Shown here: positions 24,637 through 34,854 of the stretch, one piece after another
Layout of the letters: every line of letters begins with the position of its first letter
Numbering within the stretch: position 1 is the first letter of the stretch
NCBI GenBank assembly: GCA_030848705.1
Contig: CM061243.1
Coordinates: 98,578,436 to 98,642,435, forward strand
Length of the DNA: 64,000 bases
Source: Heracleum sosnowskyi
Lineage: Eukaryota > Streptophyta > Magnoliopsida > Apiales > Apiaceae
Direction of reading: 5' to 3'
The notes under the pieces: generated by a model
Seen by the model: only the letters and a program-made list of their open reading frames with translations
Databases searched by the model: none
Told to the model about the DNA's origin: nothing
Made by a program: the position numbers and the translations under genes

Positions 24637-25218
24637 ATGACAGCCTACATCAAATACCTAGAAGACGACACTCTCCCGGAAGATAAAACTAAAGCCCGCT
24701 TGTTAAAATCTCAATCAATCAAATATTTCCTTCAAAATAGCATCTTGTACGAATGAAGCTTTGACTCCCCCATTCTCAAATGTGTCGATAAGGAAGAAGT
24801 CCTCTACTGCATGAGGGAAGTGCACGAAGGAATCTGTGGCGACCACATGGCAGGAAAAGCACTGGCCCACAAAATACTCAGACAAGGATACTACTGGCCA
24901 AAAATGCACAAGGAATGCAAGGCCTTTATAAAGAAATGTCATCAATGCCAACTCTTCAGTAACATGTCCAAAAAAGCGCCCGCACTTCCGGCGGCCATCC
25001 TATCCCCGATCCCATTCGTGGTATGGGGAATCGATATCATGGGACCATTCCCCAAGGCTAAGGGTGACCTACAATATGTGATGGTGGCAATCGACTACAT
25101 GACAAAATGGACATAAGCCAAAGCCCTAAAAAATATCACCCAAGATGATGCGATCCGCTTTGTCAAAGAACAAGTCATCACCCGTTTCGGCATCCCGTGA
25201 ATACTGATTTCTGATAAC
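24637..25218 (+). pseudogene. Tat-lineage integrase, truncated
   Basis: The zinc-binding HHCC domain is visible at about 24811-24960 (VHEGICGDH ... CKAFIKKCHQCQ). The core begins with the first catalytic Asp (VWGIDIMGPFP, about 25030), and the second is in ISDN at about 25210. In-frame stops occur at about 24754, 25114 and 25198. The domain is cut at about 25218, before the catalytic Glu, where antisense copia sequence begins. The rest of the integrase is absent from the window. Confidence 0.88.
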
Positions 25219-26199
25219 GAGCCTGATTATCTGCACTTGTATCAGCCGCTTTATAGCGCAGCTCTCTAGAATGAAGAGTAGATCTAACCTCCTCTAGAGA
25301 AATAGTATCTTTACCAACAATAAACGATTGCACAAAATTCTCATACGATAATGGTAAAGAAACTAACAGAATTAAAACAGTATCCTCATCTTCAACTTTA
25401 ACATCAATATTACGCAATTCTAATAGGATTGTGTTTAACTGATCTAAGTGATCTCGAAGAGGCGTACCTTCCTGCATACGCAGACTAAACAGACGTTGCT
25501 TCAGAAGAAACTTATTTGTTAAAGACTTTGTCATGTAGAGACTTTCAAGCTTCAACCACAAGCCAGACGCGGTATCCTCCTCCGCGATTTCAGTAATAAT
25601 ATCATCTGCAAGGCACAACAAAATTATTGAGTGTGCCTTTTCTTCTAGAGTGGCCATCTCAGCGCTTTGCGGATCTGTCGATTTCTTTTTCAACGGTGCC
25701 CAGAGCCCCTGTTTCTTTAACAAGGCACACATCTTGATTTGCCATAGACTGAAACTATTCCTCCCAGTAAATTTGTCAACCTTCACGTTAATACCACCAG
25801 ACTGCATCTTTCTCACCGAAACTCAAACACTAGAAATAGAACCAGGCTCTTGATACCAGTTTGTTATAACAGAAGCAAGAAAGATTATAATAAACGTAAA
25901 GAACGAATACAGATAGGCAGAAGAGAAAAGTTTTATTGATCTCGAGGATACAGATTACAACATTCAGATACAGATCTAGGTTATGACCTAGAGAGTCATA
26001 TACAGATACGTTATGCCCTAAAGAGTTTATATAGAACTCTCTAGGCGGATAAGTATTATCAGTTCCTTGGAGGATAAGTCTTATCCTGAGGATAAGTCTT
26101 ATCCTTGACGGTGGATAAAGATTAATTCTAGATCCTTCCTTGTAGGAATTATTTTTCATATCATAACGGGCAATTACTGATTCAAGACATATTCTAACA
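25219..26199 (-). mobile_element. Truncated Ty1/copia element (LTR plus part of gag)
   Basis: On the minus strand a 337-bp LTR (26199-25863, TGTTAG ... ATAACA) is followed by a Met-tRNA-type primer site (TGGTATCAAGAGCC, 25858-25845) and the gag start. The element stops abruptly at about 25219 inside gag and abuts the Tat integrase. The right edge (26199) interrupts the antisense ORF of the Tat element. The simplest reading is insertion followed by a deletion that removed most of the copia element and adjoining Tat DNA. No target duplication survives. The LTR contains two GGATAAGTCTTATCC palindromes (about 26072-26107). Confidence 0.88.
25222..25816 (-). pseudogene. Copia gag fragment (UBN2/Retrotran_gag type)
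   Basis: The open frame starts MRKMQSGGINVKVDKFTGRN and contains FSLWQIKMCALLKKQGLW, SIILLCLADDIITEI, LWLKLESLYMTKSLTNKF and DHLDQLNTILLELRNID, the standard order of a TNT1-type copia gag N-terminal half. It lacks the CCHC knuckle and all of pol because the element is cut at about 25220. The frame itself has no internal stop, so the insertion may be younger than the surrounding Tat pol. The last 14 codons of the open frame read into Tat DNA. Confidence 0.9.
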
Positions 26200-26389
26200 C
26201 CATCAAAGAATTCCTCGCCTGCACAGCCTGGGCTTTCAAAGGTTCTATCTCATATAGCGCTCGGGTAGCATTCTCCTTCATGACCCTCTCCACCTTCAAC
26301 TCTGCGTTCAATTTCTTCATTTGCCTTAATAACTCAGCGTTCTTCTCACGGTAAAAGCTCCCGGTCGCCATCAAATCAATCACAAAGCA
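26200..26389 (-). pseudogene. Probable exon of the Tat antisense ORF (coiled coil)
   Basis: The minus-strand frame reads ATGSFYREKNAELLRQMKK, NAELKVERVMKENATRALY, then EPLKAQAVQARNSL, a strong heptad-rich coiled coil. It is cut on one side by the copia LTR (26199) and on the other by the poly(A) end of a LINE (about 26390). It lies antisense downstream of Tat pol, where some Tat elements are known to carry an extra antisense ORF. I infer it is the 3' exon of that ORF, with exon 28744-29292 upstream. I do not recognise the protein family. Confidence 0.55.
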
Positions 26390-26582
26390 TTTTTTTTTGC
26401 TAAGTTGCATAAGTATATTATAAAAGAAAAAAGAATTTACAGGGGTTGACCCGTGCTCTATGACATGCCATAGAGGGGACTATCTATGGTCAATCTAGAA
26501 TAGATTGAAAATAGAAAGCAACAAAAAAGGGCAGAACAACCCAACAAAGCAACCATACAAGCAACTAAAATAAAAGACTAAC

Positions 26583-28327
26583 TGTTATTCCCAGAACAAT
26601 GCAACCTAGATTGTAGAAGGGGGGGGGGGGCTGGAATACAATCTAGTTAATTTTACAAAACTTTTTCAAACTTTTTACAGTATGAATATATGTGTTGGTA
26701 AATTAACTAAGAATTGATACAAGCCATGAACGCAAATGAATTCTTCGAGTTAAAAAGACATGCAGGAGACATGCAAACTTTTTAAACTTTTCAGGTGGGT
26801 TTCTCGGAAAAAGCCCACCTAAGGTGTATATTGAAGAATTCTCTGGTTTTGTTTTTCAACAAACTTCAGCTGCTTACACAGATGATGGAAGAGAGCCTAA
26901 GTGTTTTTACATTCAGCTTTGTGCTCTATTCTCATACTTTTCTATGCTACTCCACACAATCTTATATACATCGACTGTGTGTTACAAACAAAACCTACAA
27001 CATAATAAAATATTACATTTTGGTTCTGCTTGTTCACATGCTCGTCTCAGAAACTATCCTATTCGGGAAATGCCTTGGCTGGCATCAAAGATAAACTTGT
27101 ATAATCCCAAATGGTGCTTTCTGATTGAGTGTGCTGCTCTCTTCAAAAATTACTAAGTCCATGCAATTGACCTAGCTTCCAAGCCCATGTGACATCTGCA
27201 TGAAAGAGACCTCTCCTTGGTTACCCGACTGTCAAGTCACTATCAGCTGAGATAAGTGAACATGTAGTACTACAAATAGGTCTTCACGCTTGTCAAGCTT
27301 TTCCTTTGTGTCCAGTTAGAAGTTAAACTTCTAGGTAGCTGCCTTAACTCTTATTTATCCATCGAGACATAAGAGACAATAGATGACTTCACATTTCACC
27401 TGTAGGAATTTGAGCCTTCGAATATTTACAATTTTGACTCCATATTCCATACATCTATTGCGTTGTCATCCAACATCTTATAGTCACGGGTGTGTAATGA
27501 TGATCTCTGAGACTGTCCTCCATTCAACCTGCTAAATAAAGAAATCTTCAAAAGATTCCGTTACATAGATTTGTTTTCCATGTTGAATGAGATGAACATC
27601 AGTAGGCGTATTAATTCCATATCCGTAGACTACCATTTTACGTCAATTATCCGTAGAAAGGTAATCTCAGAATATCCGTAGAAGTAATATTCCATAACTG
27701 TATCCATAGATGAGACATGACATTCTTGACTGCATCCATAGATAGACCATGACCTCCTTAACTGCATCCATAGATAAAACATGACATCCTTAGCTGTATC
27801 TGATGATTAACTTCCTTCAGCTTTTATCCGTAGATATGATGTCCCCGGCATTTATCCGTAGATGAGATAATATGTCCTCAGCTTCTATCCGTTGATGAGA
27901 TAAGATGTCCTCGGCTTCTATCCGTTGATGGCATATGATGTTTTCAGCTTGTATCCATAGATGAAATAAGATTTCATAGCATGATCCATAGAATGGATTC
28001 ACTTAGCTTCATCTTTAGATAAAACATCTTGTCATCTTTATTGATTCACCATTACTGAGTTGATTAGGCAGACTTACCACTGAAACACTTGGTGCTTGAT
28101 TAGATGTCCGTTGGCTTGCTTCTGAATTGCTTCCTAACTTGATGACAAAATATCTTCCAATCATTTGATGTGGCTTTTAGACCTTGGATAGATAAACTGC
28201 CTTCTAGTTAGCTTCCTGATTTATCAGCTTCTGTGAACTAGCTTTCTGACAATCAGCTTCAGTGTCAAGATCAAATTCTTGTCTTGAGCATTTTGTTATC
28301 ATCATTCTAAATCGGTCAACCCTAACA
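26583..28327 (-). mobile_element. Solo copia-type LTR with perfect TSD
   Basis: The 1745-bp LTR reads TGTTAGGG ... AATAACA on the minus strand, with TGTTA/TAACA inverted ends. It is flanked by the exact 5-bp duplication CTAAC (26578-26582 and 28328-28332). The terminal ATTCCAGCCCCCCC-TTCTACA stretch (plus-strand poly-G at 26619-26630) is typical of copia LTR ends. It sits in the 3' part of a LINE. LTR-LTR recombination presumably removed the interior. Confidence 0.93.
27600..28025. repeat. 33-bp minisatellite inside the solo LTR
   Basis: Units based on CTTCTATCCGTTGATGAGATAAGATGTCCT repeat with a 33-bp period, cleanest at 27826-27965. Diverged ATCCGTAGA/ATCCATAGA copies extend to about 27610. 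Because 33 is a multiple of three, the minus strand stays open as an 11-residue repeat (IEAEDILSHQR). This explains an ORF there without a gene. Confidence 0.88.
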
Positions 28328-28720
28328 CTAACTAAGCCAACTATGTAGATGTTCGTTGTTAGCAATTTTTACAAACCAATCTGATGAAGCTAGTTTAACC
28401 TTAACATCCACAATGATGCCATCAATCAGTTTAGAAGGCCCAAAGCAACCCTTATCATGAAGCCTTGCTTTTCGTTCCCTCCAAATATGGTAAGCGTAGA
28501 CCTGGGCAATTAGAAGAGCTGTGCAGCGGAGACCTGTGGAAGAAATTGAACCCCATTTTGTAAGCAAATCCAACCAAGATGTAGCAGTCGGCATGTTCAA
28601 CCTGGCAACAAGGCTTTTGAGAACAAAGTGATTGTACGAGCAAGTGGTGAAGAGATGATCTCGAGTTTCCAGTCCCCCCACACATAAGAGATAGTGAGCA
28701 GAGACATTAAGCCCAAAAAA
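28328..28720 (-). pseudogene. LINE ORF2 C-terminal fragment (zf-RVT region)
   Basis: The frame includes LLCVGGLETRDHLFTTCSYN and then VYAYHIWRERKARLHDKG, the zinc-binding reverse-transcriptase C-terminal domain (zf-RVT) of plant LINEs and its usual downstream segment. Its stop codon at 28328-28330 lies exactly at the solo LTR insertion point. The endonuclease and polymerase domains are absent. Confidence 0.85.
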
Positions 28721-28743
28721 AAACAAGACAAACAATAAATACT

Positions 28744-29292
28744 TACCCGGTTAAAATACTTCTGTGCACGCCGACATTTTTTCTCATATGACATTCTGTT
28801 CAACTTAGAAAAGTCATCATCAGTCATCGACTCCTGAGCAAAATTGAAGGGCCCAGACTTGAACAAAAAACCATAACCTGGACGCTCCCATGTACCACTG
28901 TCCGCCACCATGTCATCACTATCAGAATAATATATTACTTCCTCGGAGTCGGACTCATCTGAGTCCACATGTAACACGGAATCCCGACGGCCCAGTAAAC
29001 CGCCTTCACGATTACCATCCATGTTAACCCTGATCAACCTACCAACCGGGTCACTCATACACCTCTTCCTTGAAGGGCCGGAACTGCTATCATCAACATA
29101 TTTTCTCTTCTCATAACGGACGACTGTTCCAGACCCGCTACCAACAACTTCCGTCTCCGCTACCTTACTGACTCCACTCCCGCTAGCTTGCCTCACTGTG
29201 GAATCATTACTAGCAAAGGAACCATCAACCTCATCTAAGTCAATAATGGGATCCTTGAAACTTAGTCTATGCCTTCTTCTAAGGGGTTCCAA
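28744..29292 (-). pseudogene. Unrecognised acidic/serine-rich exon, probable 5' exon of the Tat antisense ORF
   Basis: The open minus-strand frame starts MEPLRRRHRLSFKDPIIDLD, passes through an Asp/Ser-rich stretch (DSDESDSEEVIYYSDSDD) and ends SYEKKCRRAQKYFNR at a canonical donor (CGG|GTAAGT, about 28744). Its amino-acid content suggests a nuclear or linker protein, but I recognise no family. The same-strand coiled-coil exon at 26200-26389 lies on the other side of the LINE. Together they form a two-exon antisense gene downstream of Tat pol. It could instead be a captured host gene fragment. Confidence 0.5.
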
Positions 29293-31321
29293 TAGATTGT
29301 AATCAAGAGAAGAGAAATTCTGAAGTCTGAGATCTCCTTCTAACTCCCCCTGAGAATAACCTATCTTCTCTTTAACTTCTCCCCCTTTTTGTTATCAACA
29401 ATTAGGATAGAAAAGGCATAATCTTAGTTACTGAATAAGATATCTGGGTACAGGAATCCAACACTTCAAGGATCGAAAGATTTCTCTCAGGAATCTCTCT
29501 ATTCTTGCATCAGGATCGCATCCTGGCTCACTTCACACAACTCACCTTCCCTTACTAAAGGGGTACTCAAAAAAAAAATCTCTCCTTTTGCCATGCTGGA
29601 AGAATTAGAATGCCTCTCATTCTCTCCCTCTCCTTTTGCCTGGTCTCAAGCCAGCCACTCCACTAACTCCCTTCCCACAAACCTATAGATTTCTCAACTA
29701 TATTGAATTCCTTGATACTCAGTCAGAATGAGCCGAACGATTTTTCAAGAAAGAATCATGGAAATCAATATTGTTGGTCTACGGATAATTGCTGGTTAGG
29801 CTTATCCGTAGGTTGAAAGACACCTTTCTACGGATGAAGGATATCCGTAGAGGATTTTGAAGAATGGGCTTGTGAAGTAGAAATTGATGTAAGTTCTGTG
29901 AAGAATGAATGTGACATTTAAGTGCACAGTGCTTACATCAAGATCATCAAAAAGAGACTAGTGATCCAACGAATTCTCTGAAAGGGAATGATCACTAGGT
30001 GAATGGAGCTTCTCCAAGAGTTCAGAAAATGGAGAATCAAGTACAGATGAGTTGAATGCTGCAATTATCACTTAATGAGATGAAATGGACTGGGGACTGC
30101 ATCCTCACATTTGAAGAAGATGCATCAAACTGAATTTAAGAATAGTGTGTGTTCCCCCTGTGCCCGTGCATATATTTTCTTTCTAATACTAGAGACAGAA
30201 ATGATAATAATCCACATTATGCACACAGTGTCCCAATCCCTCGTTAGTGCTCCTGGATCAGAGCATTTTTCAATGATCATAGTCTTTTGGGAGACTAGCT
30301 ACAACCAGAAAAGAGCTAATCCTTTTTGACCATTATGCCTTTTTGAGAAGACATAAGGCAATTTGGCTGGTAATCTCACCCTCACCTTTCTTCTATTGGT
30401 TTATTGATGTTCACCACTGCCCTCACCCTCACTTAACTCCTTCATCACTCCCCACTGGTTAAGATTTGATAGAATTTTGCAACTACAGTTTGTTGAGAGA
30501 CTGTAGAGGGGGTTAGGAGTTGTTTATCATAATTAGGGTGTAACTGATAGGGTAGAGAACTTGGGGGGTCATTCCAATCAGTTCTCATCTCAGTTTTTGA
30601 AAAGTCAAAGAAAATTGATATAGATTTTAGCAAGTGAGAGTTTGATAAAGATAAGATAAATACCTTCCCTTTATCAATGATGAACTGTTAAGAGCCTTCT
30701 CCATTGAAGGTTTATTCTCCTAAAGTCCAAGATTGCCAGCTTTCCCGTTAATTGTTACAACATCCTCATAGAGACCATCAGAAGCTGCAAAAACCTTAAC
30801 TTGATAGATTGTCAATTTCTTTCAAATTCCTTCAAGTTTTCTTCTGATGTTTCTTCAGTGAGTTCATGCAAAAATGAAACAGTTTTTGTGTTGCTCAAAG
30901 AGCTCACTATTCTGTTAGTTGAACAATTAGGGCTTCTTGATAATTTAATCAAAGTTGATCCTTAAGCAGATAGATTTTATAATTCAACCTTTGATCAATT
31001 CATCGAAAAGAAAAATATGTAATTAATTTTTATTGTTTGTGTATTTGAGATGTTTATCTTTTTATTTTAGGAAATGAGTCCAGTTAACATGCAAGCCAAT
31101 TTTTAGAGGGTAAACAAGTTAAATGGATTCAAATGCAAAAAGAAAGAAATTAAACACGCACATCACACACAACAATATAATAAACTGGGGAAAACCCCAT
31201 ATTCATTAAAAAAAAATTAAAATTACATATATATAAAAAAAAACTTGAAAACAAAAAAACTAGAAAACATTCCAGCCCCCCTGTCCCTTGCCCTCTCCCC
31301 GGAGAGACAGACAGTCAGCTG

Positions 31322-31546
31322 TTAAGCATCTGCTGCAGCCTCCCCGGAGGCTCCTTCAGGGCCTCCATCAGGACCTCCCCAGCGGTTGCGAGCCATGAGA
31401 GCATCGAGAGTAGCTCTCATCCTTCGAATCTCATCCTCCTCTTCTCGGATGAGGAGGTCAATCTTATCTTGCAACAGGAAGATCTTGTCCACAGTGGACA
31501 AGACATTGAACTCCTCGGGATTGATATCAAGAATTGTTGAAGCCAT
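31322..31546 (-). CDS. Small coiled-coil ORF of 74 residues with TATA-like box
   Basis: The intact frame begins MASTILDINPEEFNVLSTV and contains KIFLLQDKIDLLIREEEDE and RRMRATLDALMARN, a probable coiled coil. It ends in a Gly/Pro/Ala-rich tail (GGPDGGPEGASGEAAADA). On the minus strand a CTATTTAAAGG element lies about 50 bp upstream of the ATG (31600-31610) and a short unstructured leader follows, so it could be a real transcription unit. It sits within decayed copia-like DNA, so it may be an extra antisense retrotransposon ORF. I recognise no family. Confidence 0.45.
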   Translation of the reverse strand: MASTILDINPEEFNVLSTVDKIFLLQDKIDLLIREEEDEIRRMRATLDALMARNRWGGPDGGPEGASGEAAADA

Positions 31547-33759
31547 TTTTAGAGAAGTGTTTGGAGATTAAGATGAAGAAATGAGAGCTCAACCTGTGCC
31601 TTTAAATAGGCAGGGAGCTGCTAGATAACCCTTGTGTTTAACTAGGGTTAAACGGGGGTTAGGAAAGCTGAAAAGACATGCATTAAAACGCTCTAGTGTA
31701 AACGAAGAGACTACTCGAGTTCCTAGAGTGAAAAATGTGTCTCAGCTCAGATTACAAAAATTATCATGACACAGATATTTTGAATAAAGATAAGAATAAA
31801 ACTAAATAGCTGGTCATATATATATGTTCAGCTAAATAATATTAAACTAAAATATCTAGACATAAAGAATTAAGAATATCAATACTTTTTGAATAATGTA
31901 ATAAGCAAGTTATTTGAATTTTCGAGACACTCATTCAGCTGACATCATTCATTAAATGTATGACATTTGACAAATGATATCCCTGAATATTCATCCATGG
32001 AAAAATCAAAGAACATCAATGCACTTAGCTTGATAATGTCTAGAGATGATCAACTATTTAATATCAGTGAGAAAAGTAGCTTGCTATCTCATTGAATATT
32101 ACTCAGAAGATCATTTCTAGACGACTTTACTTAGTGCATAACATCATTCAACTGTATTGACTTGTCATGATAACCAAAATAAAAACAAACAAATAAAACA
32201 CATAAAATAAACAAATAATTCCAGAGATCGAAGTCACTGGCTGCATGCATTTAACACAGATATGTAAGAGAGTAAGAAATCATTACCTACCAAACTCATT
32301 TATCAACTCAAGAGAGTTGCTGCATTAAGAGCATTGGCAAGATATCTGGTTAAATGTTGTTCCCTTGGAACACAATGTAGTTCCACTACAACATGCACAT
32401 CACTTCTTCCAATAGCATGATGCATGAGGTTCATGTACTTGACTCCTTTGAGAAATGCTTAAATGCTTCAGCTGCATTCTTTTGATTTGACCTTAAGCTA
32501 AGCATTTCTTCTGAGCCATGACCTGAACTTACTTCCTTGGGGTTGGCATGAATTGTGCTATGTCTTCTTGATTAGGAATTTATCCTGCAAGTATCAACAT
32601 CTAGACAACCAATTAGAGCATAGCAAGTATCTCTTGGATTATCAAATACTGAATGAATGATAATCTTTTGAGATACCACAAAGATTCCAAGAAAAGTTAA
32701 GGTACTAGTACATAAACAGGTGGTTAACATAATTTCTAGCATTTTATTACTTAGTCATGAGGGAGATCACCAATTATCTTTTCAAAACACAAATTTCCTA
32801 CCAAGGTATTTAATTCAGTAATGTCAATAATTGGTATGAGAATTCTTAGAAGAATACTCACTTATCTCCTCAGAACTTCTTTGCATGGGCCTTTCAGCTT
32901 AGCAGCAAAGCTACTGATCAGTGATGCTAGATATTACGTAAACTACACGTATCTCAGCTAAGGATATATGACTTGCAAAGACTGAGATTTAGATTTACAA
33001 TTTTCTACAGATATAGACACTGTCTTTTTGCACTTTCCATAGATGAGCAAAAGTAGTATCCATAGAAGTAGAAAATTGTCTACGGATAGTCAGTATCCAT
33101 AAACAAGGCAAAGAAACAAATCCAGTGTTATGAATGACTATCTACGGATAAGGATATCCATCGATAAAGTAAATTTTGACTTAGACAAAATTTTCACCTT
33201 TTTCTGGAAAACTTAGTTTTCAAGAAAGTCATTTAAACACTGGCTACATATAAGACATCAACAAAAATATTGAAATTTATTCGTACCTCACTTACTTACC
33301 ATTCTGAAGAGGATGGTTGATAAGCAGCTTGGTACTGATGTCTTCTTTACCGAGTCACACTTGGATCAAAAGGTATTTCCACTATACTGTCCAACACAGA
33401 ATTCCTTTATAGAAAATCTTTGGAGAACCTGATCTTAGCACAGTAGATTTAGAGATTTGCGAGGCAGATGTTCCACTCATTCCTTTAACCATGACTTTAA
33501 CTCAAGGAGAAAGATTGGATGTCCAGGAAGTAGACATGCAGATTTGTAGGAGCTGGAAGATCTTGCCTTGATCCAAGTGAACACCTTATTCCTTCAACCC
33601 AATAATTGTCTTCAAGAGGACTTTCTTCTGGATTTTTGGAATAAGCTTCTTATGGTAGGTGCAGGTCTTGAAGATGTAAGAATTTTCTCATCAGTATGAT
33701 TACGTGAGGTTGATCTTTAACTCAGAGAAACTCCCCCTAAGTTCATTGGGGTGATAACT

Positions 33760-33900
33760 CAGAGTTGTGATCCACCTACGGATGCTTCACTTTTGCTTCC
33801 TACAGATGCTCCATTCTGGCTTCCTACATATGCTCCATTTTGGCTTTCTACGGATGCTCCATTTTGGCTTCCAATCAGATGCTCCACTTATCCTTTCTAT
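33760..33900. repeat. Short tandem repeats with CTACGGATGCTCC
   Basis: About five units of roughly 27-30 bp with the wording GGATGCTCCATTTTGGCTTCCTA lie head to tail on the plus strand (the unit is imperfect). The CTACGGAT core is shared with the other ATCCGTAG sites from 27.6 to 33.2 kb. Confidence 0.65.
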
Positions 33901-34854
33901 GGATGACTCATTTGGACTTGAATCATTCATAGTCTAGGTGAATACTCATGGAGATACCGATCCATCTACATAATCATCATCTTCTTCATACCAAAACCAC
34001 CTTCCACTTCAAACCTAAATCTGAGAATTCCAGAAAATCTCTCATCAATAAGCTTGATTTATCTGGCATCATTAGAAACAACCTGTATAGACTCCATAAC
34101 AATGTTGATTCATTGATTTAAAGCCTTGTGGGCTTTTTCAGCTACATGCACTCTTTATGAGTTGCACACCCATCCTGGGTTTCTGAGTAGATAAAAGATC
34201 CGATCTTTGACAGGATGTCTTCTTGAAGTTGCAGAAGTAGATTAACACTTTCTGAGATATGCTCCCCCTGAGTAGATGTTCCATATAGAAAACCCTTCAG
34301 AAAAGAACATGAGATACCATGGATGGCTGCTTACTTTCCTCTACACATGAATGTCTTCTCTTATGGAAGATAGTCAGAAATGCACGTAGAAGAAACCACC
34401 ACTCTCAGCTTCACCTCTACTTCCTCTTAGCAAAGATCTTTTCTTCCACTCATGAATTACTTGAGAATATTTATCCAGATGTCAGTTAAACTTAACAATT
34501 GTGAAATGTTAAGTATTCGATCATGGACTTGATGTTCTTTAAGTAATTTCCCACACATATTCCCTTATCTCCTTTAGCTAAGCTTCTATTACTTCCTTGG
34601 TTAAGGAATGTGAAAAGAGAAAAACTGTTGGCTACATTTATTCACACAATTTGATGATTCCTCCTTCAGGTGCTTGAATGATCAAGAAAACATTCTGGCT
34701 GCAATAAGTAGCACCAGCCACAACTTTCCAGAGCTCAAATAGTTATCCTGATTTTCCAAGAAATATTGTCGTTTGTTTCATAAGACCTCTTCCCAACGAA
34801 TTCTTGAGCTAAATCCTTTGAGGGGATTTCATGTGCAGTGGCTGAAAGAGTTTA

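Larger units (their letters stand above)
26390..28735 (-). mobile_element. 5'-truncated LINE (non-LTR retrotransposon), split by solo LTR
   Basis: The 3' end on the minus strand shows GTAAATTCTTTTTTC, then a TATAATATACTTATGCAAC segment and a poly(A) run (poly-T at 26391-26398), as in plant LINEs. The other part (28328-28720) codes for the C terminus of ORF2. The two parts are separated by a solo LTR at 26583-28327. The 5' end is truncated near 28715-28735, which is normal for LINEs. It lies inside what looks like an intron of the Tat antisense ORF. Target-site duplications were not clear. Confidence 0.8.
29293..34854. repeat. Decayed copia-related tract
   Basis: The minus strand shows copia landmarks: TTGTTGATAACAAAAAGGGGGAG (written here in parts: TTGTTGATAAC, then AAAAAGGGGGAG) near 29375-29400, and CTTAGGGGGAG motifs near 33733 and 34265. 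These resemble the inter-domain and pre-LTR segments of SIRE-type elements. The motif ATCCGTAGA recurs at 29770-29850, 33000-33160 and 33770-33900, as in the solo LTR at 26583-28327. Apart from the 74-residue ORF at 31322-31546, no coding region holds together. No paired LTRs were found. Confidence 0.5.

Noticed and set aside
27817..28002. Repeat-protein ORF, or CRISPR-like spacing of repeats
   Set aside because: The 33-bp units are directly adjacent without unique spacers, lie in a plant LTR, and stay open only because 33 is a multiple of three.
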